From positions 1 through 17,994 of the forward strand of contig CAIYYW010000243.1 of assembly GCA_903930515.1 (NCBI GenBank): a DNA stretch of 17,994 nt, read 5' to 3'. Origin of the DNA: an uncultured delta proteobacterium (GTDB lineage: Bacteria; RBG-13-61-14; DRUE01). Every line of letters begins with the position of its first letter. Position 1 is the stretch's first letter. The notes beneath the pieces were generated by a model. That model had not been told where the DNA came from, did not search any database, and saw only the letters and a program-made list of their open reading frames with translations. Below are positions 7,664-13,834 of the stretch, one piece after another. The position numbers were made by a program, and so were the translations under genes.

Positions 7664-7972
7664 TTTTTCCCCGGGTCCGGTCCGGCAAAATTTGAAATTA
7701 TCAACCGGCGGGATACGGTAAAAAAATGGAAAGCGCCCCGGACCGGGAAAATAGAACGGGTGATGCTGATCTTCCCGCCCCAACTGCCCGGGATCGCCAC
7801 CGATGAGTTCAACCCGCAAAGGGCCTTGAAAAAGATCAGCCGCAATTATTGGTTCTTCACCAAATATTTGCGTTGGATTCTCAGGCCCCAAACCATCAAA
7901 ACCCCGGCCAAGACCATCATCTTCGCTTTGCGCGCCGGGACCAATAAAAGCGATCCCTCGGCCGGGGTTTGA
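7664..7972 (+). other. Gene-poor stretch holding an open frame, possible gene remnant
   Basis: The 369 bases between the propeller and phosphatase genes contain no confident gene. One plus-strand frame is open from about 7664 to a stop at 7970-7972. Its middle (about 7688-7800) reads protein-like, with a basic stretch then VMLIFPPQLPG. That hydrophobic strand-plus-proline opening is seen at the start of some cobalamin-binding radical SAM proteins, but nothing after it supports that family. The first usable starts are GTG 7760 and ATG 7763, without a ribosome site. It may be a decayed N-terminal fragment, a small unknown protein or chance. The stretch also has CCGGTCCGG (7677-7685) and its inverse (7738-7746), which GC-rich DNA produces easily. 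Confidence 0.2.
7899..7970. repeat. Nested inverted repeat (11-bp outer, 7-bp inner stem)
   Basis: AAACCCCGGCC (7899-7909) is the perfect inverse of GGCCGGGGTTT (7960-7970). Inside it, TCGCTTT (7923-7929) is the perfect inverse of AAAGCGA (7947-7953). RNA from either strand could fold into a two-tier hairpin with an asymmetric internal loop (13 and 6 bases). It has no T tract on the plus strand and only four Ts on the minus strand, so a simple terminator is doubtful. It lies about 60 bases upstream of the phosphatase-family gene. Confidence 0.45.
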
Positions 7973-8030
7973 GCGGCCCTCTTGAAAAAATATCTCAATG
8001 TTTTAGGATCAGATCGGGAAGGAGCCGTTG

Positions 8031-8909
8031 ATGAGAAAAATTACGGGAATGGTTCTGGTCATTCTGGTCTTGGCCGCGGCCGCCCTGGGCAAGGAAAACC
8101 AAGCTCCGGCTCCGGATTCCTCCGCTTCTCAAATTCGGGTGATGAGTTACAACATCCGCTGTCTCAATCTGGAAAATGATTTCCAAGACCTCTGGTGGCT
8201 CCGGAAAAAATACCTGGCCGGACTGATCCGGAAAAACCAGCCGGACCTGATCGGGATGCAGGAGGTTTACACCCTGCAGGCCGATGATTTGGCGCAGGCA
8301 CTCGCCGGATACGCCTGGTTCGGGCCGCCCCGCGATGACGGCAGGAAAAAAGGGGAACGCTGCCCGATTTTTTACCGCAAGGACCGGGTTGAGTTGTTGG
8401 AACAAAATACCTTCTGGCTCTCGGAAACCCCGGATATCCCCGGGTCCATCTCCTGGGACGCGGCCTGCCGGAGGGTGGTCACCTGGGGAAAATTTCAAGA
8501 CCGGCGGTCCGGCAAAATATTTTTCCAATTCAACACCCACTTTGACCATAAAGGAGAAATCGCCCGGGAAAAAAGCGGCCGGCTATTGACCCAAAAAATC
8601 CAACAGATCGCCGGGCAAAACCCGGTGTTCGTGACCGGCGATTTCAACACCGCCCCGGAATCGGCTCCCTACCGGACCATCAATTCTCTGCTCTTGGATT
8701 CCCGAAAGATCGCCCAGGTCCCGCCCCGGGGACCTCATAACACCGCCTGGGATTTCCAGCCCGGAAACCCGCCCACCGAAAGGATTGACTATGTTTTCGT
8801 CTCAACCGGAATCGCGGTCAAAGAATATCTCGCCCTGGATCAAACCTATCGCAACGACCGAAGGCCCTCCGATCATATTCCGGTGCTGGTTACCATCATC
8901 ATCCCTTAA
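8031..8909 (+). CDS. Exported endonuclease/exonuclease/phosphatase family hydrolase
   Basis: A 292-residue protein with a signal peptide (1-20, cleavage near AAALG-K). The rest is a full-length endonuclease/exonuclease/phosphatase domain. The expected active-site motifs are all present: N41 in MSYNIR, E78 in GMQEVY, H170 and D172 in FNTHFDH, D204 and N206 in GDFN, D253 in ERIDYVF, and D281-H282 in SDHIPV. The family cleaves phosphodiesters in a Mg-dependent way. Members range from DNases to sphingomyelinases and phosphoinositide phosphatases, and sequence reading does not settle the substrate. Export argues against DNA repair and for nutrient phosphate or nucleic acid/lipid turnover. The ATG at 8031 follows AAGGAG (8019-8024) by 6 bases; a TTG directly before it is less likely. 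Confidence 0.85.
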   Translation: MRKITGMVLVILVLAAAALGKENQAPAPDSSASQIRVMSYNIRCLNLENDFQDLWWLRKKYLAGLIRKNQPDLIGMQEVYTLQADDLAQALAGYAWFGPPRDDGRKKGERCPIFYRKDRVELLEQNTFWLSETPDIPGSISWDAACRRVVTWGKFQDRRSGKIFFQFNTHFDHKGEIAREKSGRLLTQKIQQIAGQNPVFVTGDFNTAPESAPYRTINSLLLDSRKIAQVPPRGPHNTAWDFQPGNPPTERIDYVFVSTGIAVKEYLALDQTYRNDRRPSDHIPVLVTIIIP

Positions 8910-9003
8910 GGGGCGAGCGACTTCAGGCGCGATTCAATTTTTTCTCAGGCACTCTTCACAAGCGATGGCCAGGTTGAGGGGCATAAAATATTCACACTGA
9001 AAC

Positions 9004-9031
9004 TTGAGCGCACCACGCAAGCTGGTAGAAT
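9004..9031 (+). promoter_or_regulatory. Promoter for the glycosyltransferase gene, extended -10, apparently leaderless
   Basis: TTGAGC (9004-9009), a 16-base spacer and TAGAAT (9026-9031), with TG one base ahead of the -10 (9023-9024), form an extended -10 promoter. The -10 ends 8 bases before the ATG at 9040, so transcription should begin at or within a base or two of the start codon. There is no Shine-Dalgarno sequence, as expected for a leaderless mRNA. Confidence 0.55.
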
Positions 9032-9039
9032 CTAAAACA

Positions 9040-10071
9040 ATGAATCAGTTGATCGCGCAAGATTTAAAAAAAATACTGGTCATCCAACTCCGCCAGATCG
9101 GAGATGTCCTGCTCACCACCCCCGCCCTGGCCGCGCTTCGGAAAAAATTTGCCCAAGCTAAAATCGCCTTCCTGGTGGATAAGCCCTTTGAGCCTTTGCT
9201 CAGGCACAATCCCGACCTGGACTTGATTTTGACCAGAGACCCGGCCGAGAGCTTGGAGGCAATCAAGACCATCCGCCAGGTCCGCCAATTCGCCCCGGAT
9301 TTGGTGATTGACTATCTGGCCAATCCCAGGACCGCAATCATCACCCTTCTTTCCGGCGCAAAAGTCAGACTCTCTTACGCCAACAAGCGCCGATCATTCC
9401 TCTATAGCCTCCGCGTCCAGCCTCAAGGACAATATGTCGCCGAAGAAAAGATTTCCTTGCTCGGACCGCTTGGAATAAAAAACGCGGGACTTGACCTGGT
9501 CCTCAAATACCCAAAGGAAGCGGATGAAAAAATTGACAGCTTGCTAGAGGAAATGGGAATCGCAAAGCAATCCTTGGTGGTCCTGGACCTGTTCCATAAA
9601 CGACCGGCCCGGCAATGGCCGCTAAATTATTTTATGGAACTCGCGGACCGGCTCGCCAAGCAACATCAAGCCAAAGTCATCATCACCTGCCTGCCGGGAA
9701 ATCGCGTCCGCGCCGAGCAAGCGATTTCTCAAGCCCGGCAAAAACATTTCATCGCCTCCAGCCTGGACCTTCTTGAACTCGCCGCGCTCATTCATCGCGC
9801 CAAATTATTCCTCGGCGGGGACGCCGGGTCCAAGCATCTTGCCGTGAGCCAGAAAATTCCCACCTTCACCATCCTCGGTCCCAGCGGCCTGCAATGGACC
9901 CCGCCTTCGCCTCTTCACCAGAGCGCGTTCCTGGACCTGGACTGTCGTCCCTGCGGCGAACACGAATGCCCCAAGCCGGAAATAATTTGCCAGACCCGGC
10001 TCACCCCGGATATGGTTTGGGCCAAACTTGATCCGTTTATCAAAAAAATAATTCACCCGTTTGAAACTTGA
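9040..10071 (+). CDS. Glycosyltransferase family 9 (heptosyltransferase-like)
   Basis: A 343-residue protein of the GT9/heptosyltransferase type. The N-terminal Rossmann domain has the signature ILVIQLRQIGDVLLTTPALAA split over residues 12-32. The C-terminal domain holds the donor-binding loop GGDAGSKHLA (259-268), the counterpart of the usual GxDSGPMHLA. Family members transfer a heptose or related sugar from an ADP-activated donor to lipopolysaccharide core or other surface glycans at the inner face of the membrane. A cysteine group near the C-terminus (C302, C305, C310, C317) might bind a metal. The ATG at 9040 is chosen over a TTG at 9004 because the protein family starts there and the TTG lies inside the promoter's -35. 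It stands alone: no other glycan gene is adjacent, and the formate dehydrogenase operon begins just after it. Confidence 0.85.
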   Translation: MNQLIAQDLKKILVIQLRQIGDVLLTTPALAALRKKFAQAKIAFLVDKPFEPLLRHNPDLDLILTRDPAESLEAIKTIRQVRQFAPDLVIDYLANPRTAIITLLSGAKVRLSYANKRRSFLYSLRVQPQGQYVAEEKISLLGPLGIKNAGLDLVLKYPKEADEKIDSLLEEMGIAKQSLVVLDLFHKRPARQWPLNYFMELADRLAKQHQAKVIITCLPGNRVRAEQAISQARQKHFIASSLDLLELAALIHRAKLFLGGDAGSKHLAVSQKIPTFTILGPSGLQWTPPSPLHQSAFLDLDCRPCGEHECPKPEIICQTRLTPDMVWAKLDPFIKKIIHPFET

Positions 10072-10097
10072 CAAATACGGCCGGATTGCGATATAGA
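10068..10097 (+). promoter_or_regulatory. Candidate promoter of the formate dehydrogenase operon
   Basis: A perfect TTGACA (10068-10073), overlapping the stop codon of the glycosyltransferase gene, is followed after 18 bases by TATAGA (10092-10097). The implied leader is about 85 bases and contains a small hairpin (10111-10128, stem GCTG/CAGC extended past one mismatch). The -10 matches only four of six consensus bases. Confidence 0.45.
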
Positions 10098-10187
10098 TTT
10101 GGAGGTTGAGGCTGTTCTGAGGATCAGCAATAATAGTCTGCAAATCAACTGGCAACTTAGGAATCCAAGCGATAGGGGAGGGCAGAT

Positions 10188-10697
10188 ATGAAAGAAACAA
10201 GTCCTTCAGAGATAAAATCTGTTCTGAAAAGGGTGGAATCGTCCCTGCCGGCCAAGCGCGCCAGTCTGGTCCCCGCTTTGCAGATGGTCCAGGAAAAACT
10301 GGGATGGCTGCCCAAGCTGGCGATGCTCGGGATCGGCAAATACCTGAAGGTCCCGGAGAGCGAGGTCTGGGGAACCGCCAGTTTTTACGCCCAGTTCCGG
10401 TTCAAGCCGGTCGGGGAAAATATCCTGACCGTCTGTCGCGGGACCGCCTGCCATATTTGCGGAAGCGCCGCGATTCTGCGGGACCTGGAACGGGAAGTCG
10501 GGGTCAAGGCCGGGGAGACCACTCCGGACTTGAAATTCACCATCCAGCAGGTGGCCTGCTTCGGGTCTTGCGCGGTCGCGCCGGTGCTGGTGGCGAACGG
10601 CAAGGTTTACGGACGGCAGACCAGCCCGTCAATGAAAAAGTTATTGGGCCGGATAAAAAAATCAACCTCAACGAAAGCGAAATCCAAAAAATCCTGA
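10188..10697 (+). CDS. NuoE/HndA-like [2Fe-2S] subunit of the formate dehydrogenase complex
   Basis: A 169-residue thioredoxin-like ferredoxin of the NADH dehydrogenase 24-kDa (NuoE) family. Helical residues 1-75 include the typical LVPALQMVQEKLGWLP and VWGTASFYAQF. The [2Fe-2S] cluster ligands are C83 and C88 (CRGTAC) and C124 and C128 (CFGSC). It passes electrons to or from the FMN/Fe-S NuoF-type subunit encoded next. The length suits the family except for a lysine/serine-rich C-terminal tail (157-169). It is the first gene of a three-gene operon with a NuoF fusion and FdhA, which is the arrangement of soluble NAD(P)-dependent formate dehydrogenases and HydABC-type bifurcating enzymes, not of membrane complex I. 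GGGGAGG upstream of the ATG gives a strong start. Confidence 0.9.
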   Translation: MKETSPSEIKSVLKRVESSLPAKRASLVPALQMVQEKLGWLPKLAMLGIGKYLKVPESEVWGTASFYAQFRFKPVGENILTVCRGTACHICGSAAILRDLEREVGVKAGETTPDLKFTIQQVACFGSCAVAPVLVANGKVYGRQTSPSMKKLLGRIKKSTSTKAKSKKS

Positions 10698-10728
10698 TTG
10701 CTTTCAAGAAATCCTGATCACTTTGAGG
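10689..10728 (+). repeat. Imperfect 20-bp tandem duplication at the first operon junction
   Basis: Two adjacent 20-base units (10689-10708 and 10709-10728) match at 16 of 20 positions and both contain AAATCCTGAT. The first copy includes the NuoE stop codon. The second runs into the Shine-Dalgarno site of the next gene. Confidence 0.6.
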
Positions 10729-10738
10729 AGGACTTAAC

Positions 10739-13700
10739 TTGAACCTGAACCAACTCCGGGAAAAGGCCAGGGCGGAATATCAGAAGCTCGGCGGCGGTCA
10801 TCTGCCGGCGATCTTTGTCGGGAACGCCACCTGCGGCCAGGCAGCGGGCGCGATGGAGCTGATGGACCTGATCCCGGCCGAGCTGAAGAAGCTTAAGGTC
10901 CGGGCGCGGATCATCCCGGTCGGCTGCATCGGCGTCTGCTGTTATGAGCCGCTGGTGGACATCCAGATTCCGGGCCAACCCCGGATCTGCTATCACCGGA
11001 TGACCTTGCCAAAACTCAGAAAAATACTCCGCGACTACCTGGTCAAGGGAGACCCGCATCCGGAACTCGCGCTCGGGATCGTGGGCGAGGGCAAGCTGGA
11101 CGGGATCCCGTCCCTCTTTGATCACCCTATGCTCAAGCCCCAGCTCCGGATCGTGCTCAAGAATTGCGGGATCATTGATCCGGAAAAAATGGATCATTAC
11201 CTGGCCAGGGACGGGTTCCTGGGCCTGGAAAAAGCCTTGGCGATGAGTCCGGAAGCCGTGATTGAGGAGATGAAAAAATCAGGGTTGCAAGGAAGGGGCG
11301 GCGCCGGTTTTTCCACCGGTCAGAAATGGGGGTTCGCCCGCAAGGCCAAAGGCGCGGACAAATACCTGATCTGCAACGCGGACGAGGGAGACCTGGGGGC
11401 GTTTATGGACCGGTCGCTCCTGGAAGGAGACCCGTTCGCGATCCTGGAGGGGATGGTGATTGCCGGCTATGCGATCGGAGCCGGCCACGGATACATTTAT
11501 TGCCGCGCGGAATATCCGCTTGCGATCAAGCGCCTCCAGATCGCGATGGCTCAGATGGAAAAGGCCAACCTGCTCGGACAAAATATTTTAGGCTCCGGAT
11601 TTGATTTACAGCTCAAGATCAAGGAAGGCGCCGGCGCGTTCGTGTGCGGGGAAGAGACCGCGCTGATCGCGAGCATTGAAGGGAAACGCGGGATGCCCAG
11701 ACAGCGTCCCCCCTTCCCGGCCCAGGCCGGCCTGTTCGGGAAGCCGACCAATATCAATAATGTGGAGACCTTCGGCAATGTGCCGCATATTTTGCGCCAG
11801 GGAGCGGCCTGGTACGCGGGCTTCGGCACGGAAAAAAGCAAGGGAACGAAAACCTTTGCCCTGACCGGAAAGGTCAAGCGCACCGGCCTGATTGAAGTGC
11901 CCATGGGGATCAAGCTCAAGGACATTGTTTTCGGGATCGGCGGCGGAATCCTCAACGATAAAAAATTCAAGGCCGCGCAAACCGGCGGCCCCTCGGGCGG
12001 ATGCATCCCGGCTGAGTATCTTGATCTTCCGATGGATTATGAGCATCTGGCGGAAGTCGGCTCCATTATGGGCTCGGGCGGCCTGGTGATCCTGGACGAG
12101 GACACCTGTATGGTTGATCTGGCCAGATACTTTTTGGCCTTCACCCAGAACGAGTCGTGCGGGAAATGCACGCCTTGTCGGATCGGCACGCGCCAGATGC
12201 TGAAAATTTTGGAAGAAATTTGCGAGGGCAAAGGCCGGCCCGGGGATATTGAACTTCTGCTGGAGATCGGGGACACCATCAAGAAGGCCAGCCTGTGCGG
12301 CCTGGGCCAGACCGCTCCCAACCCGGTGATCACCACCATCAAGTATTTCCGCGAGGAATATGTGGAGCACATCAAGGACAAGAAATGCCGCGCCGCGGTC
12401 TGCCCGGAGATCGTGCAAGCTCCTTGCAAGCATACCTGCCCGGCCAATGTGGACGCGCCCAGATACATCCGGCTGGTGGAGCAGGGAGATTTTGCCTCGG
12501 CGCGAAAAGTGGTCCAGGAGAAAATACCGTTCGCCTGGGTCTGCGGATTGGTCTGCGCTCATCCCTGCGAGACCCGCTGCAAGCGCGGGAGCGTGGACGC
12601 GCCGATCGCGATCCGGGTTCTGAAACGGGCAGCCGTGCAATTCGGGGCCGGGGTGAGCGATCCCGCGAAGATGTTGGTCAAGGCCCGCGGGAAGAAGATC
12701 GCGGTGATCGGTTCCGGCCCGGCCGGTCTGACCGCGGCGTATTATTTGCGCAAGCTCTGCGGTTATGAGGTTACGGTGTTTGAAGCCCTGCCCAAGCCGG
12801 GCGGGATGCTCCGATACGGCATCCCGGAATTCCGTCTTCCGCAAAAAGTTCTGGACGCGGAAATCGCCCGGATAAAAAAGCTCGGGGTCAAGATCAGGCT
12901 CAATCAAAAAATTGAAAACCCGGACTCGCTCCGGAAAAAGTTTGACGCCATCTTTGTCGGGGTGGGCGCGCACGAAAATGTCAGGTTGAAAATTCCGGGA
13001 GAGGATTTGGAGGGGATGCTCAACTGCGTGACCCTGCTCCGGGAGGTGAAGCTGGGAAAGAAGATCAAGCTCGGTCAAGATGTGGCCGTGATCGGCGGGG
13101 GCAATTCCGCGATTGACGCGGCCCGGACCGCGCTCCGCCTCGGCGCGAAAAATGTCTCCATCCTCTACCGGAGAACCGAAAGAGAAATGCCGGCCAATGC
13201 GGAGGAGATTGAGCAAGCCAAGGATGAGGGGATCAAACTGGAAATTCTGGTCGCGCCTCTGCAAGCGGAAAAGAAAAACGGAAGAATCCGGCTGCGGCTT
13301 CAGAGAATGGAATTGGGAGAGGCGGACCGGAGCGGAAGGCCGCGTCCGGTTCCGGTCAAGGGAAGCGGGTTTGATTTGGAGTTTGACCAGGTGATCGCCG
13401 CGATCGGACAAAGACCGGGCACGGATGCCAAGATGGGGCTTGCGCTGAATCAAGACGGCGCCATCAAGCTCAACCCGGACACGCTGGAAACCAGCCTGCC
13501 CGGAATTTTCGCCGGAGGAGACGCGGCGCTCGGCCCGGCCTCGGTGATTGAAGCGATCGCGATGGGACGGAAAGCCGCAATCGCGATTGACCGTTCCCTG
13601 GGCGGGAAAGGGGTGATTGACGAGAAGCTCGCGCCGGAAACCGCGGGGATGAAAAAGCTGCCTCGCCCGGAAGAGACCGGGGAGCGGAAGCGGCCGGGAA

Positions 13701-13822
13701 TGAAATACTTGAACGCCGGTCAAAGGATCAAAGGGTTCAGGCAGGTGGAATGCGGATACAGCAAACAACAGTCAACCAAAGAAGCGTCAAGGTGTTTGCA
13801 GTGCGACCTGGAAGAGAAATAA
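10739..13822 (+). CDS. NuoF-type NAD-binding flavoprotein fused to a GltD/NfnB-like oxidoreductase
   Basis: A 1027-residue fusion. Order: Trx-like Fe-S domain (about 20-100; C32, C63, C67); NuoF FMN/NAD domain (about 180-345) with GRGGAGF (185-191), CNADEGDLGAFMDR (212-225) and GEETALIASIEG; SLBB-like part; [4Fe-4S] region C474, C477, C480, C520; DPYD/GltD-type Fe-S domain (about 550-620) with C550, C555, C563, C567, C602, C606, C610, C614; then a two-dinucleotide-fold flavoprotein with FAD motif GSGPAG (658-663), NAD(P) motif VIGGGNSAIDAA (784-795), YRRTEREMPA (810-819) and closing FAGGDAA (924-930). The RR pair is where GltD/NfnB relatives hold the NADPH 2'-phosphate. So the protein should carry NAD and NADP sites plus FMN and FAD. 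It starts at TTG 10739, 7 bases after GAGGAGG (10725-10731); no nearby ATG exists. It is 12 bases upstream of FdhA. Confidence 0.85.
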   Translation: MNLNQLREKARAEYQKLGGGHLPAIFVGNATCGQAAGAMELMDLIPAELKKLKVRARIIPVGCIGVCCYEPLVDIQIPGQPRICYHRMTLPKLRKILRDYLVKGDPHPELALGIVGEGKLDGIPSLFDHPMLKPQLRIVLKNCGIIDPEKMDHYLARDGFLGLEKALAMSPEAVIEEMKKSGLQGRGGAGFSTGQKWGFARKAKGADKYLICNADEGDLGAFMDRSLLEGDPFAILEGMVIAGYAIGAGHGYIYCRAEYPLAIKRLQIAMAQMEKANLLGQNILGSGFDLQLKIKEGAGAFVCGEETALIASIEGKRGMPRQRPPFPAQAGLFGKPTNINNVETFGNVPHILRQGAAWYAGFGTEKSKGTKTFALTGKVKRTGLIEVPMGIKLKDIVFGIGGGILNDKKFKAAQTGGPSGGCIPAEYLDLPMDYEHLAEVGSIMGSGGLVILDEDTCMVDLARYFLAFTQNESCGKCTPCRIGTRQMLKILEEICEGKGRPGDIELLLEIGDTIKKASLCGLGQTAPNPVITTIKYFREEYVEHIKDKKCRAAVCPEIVQAPCKHTCPANVDAPRYIRLVEQGDFASARKVVQEKIPFAWVCGLVCAHPCETRCKRGSVDAPIAIRVLKRAAVQFGAGVSDPAKMLVKARGKKIAVIGSGPAGLTAAYYLRKLCGYEVTVFEALPKPGGMLRYGIPEFRLPQKVLDAEIARIKKLGVKIRLNQKIENPDSLRKKFDAIFVGVGAHENVRLKIPGEDLEGMLNCVTLLREVKLGKKIKLGQDVAVIGGGNSAIDAARTALRLGAKNVSILYRRTEREMPANAEEIEQAKDEGIKLEILVAPLQAEKKNGRIRLRLQRMELGEADRSGRPRPVPVKGSGFDLEFDQVIAAIGQRPGTDAKMGLALNQDGAIKLNPDTLETSLPGIFAGGDAALGPASVIEAIAMGRKAAIAIDRSLGGKGVIDEKLAPETAGMKKLPRPEETGERKRPGMKYLNAGQRIKGFRQVECGYSKQQSTKEASRCLQCDLEEK

Positions 13823-13834
13823 GGAGCGGCAAAA

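Noticed and set aside
11606-13768. A very long open frame (720 codons) antisense to the NuoF fusion gene
   Set aside because: It lies wholly opposite a gene with many conserved motifs, lacks any recognisable domain and arises from the GC-rich codon pattern.
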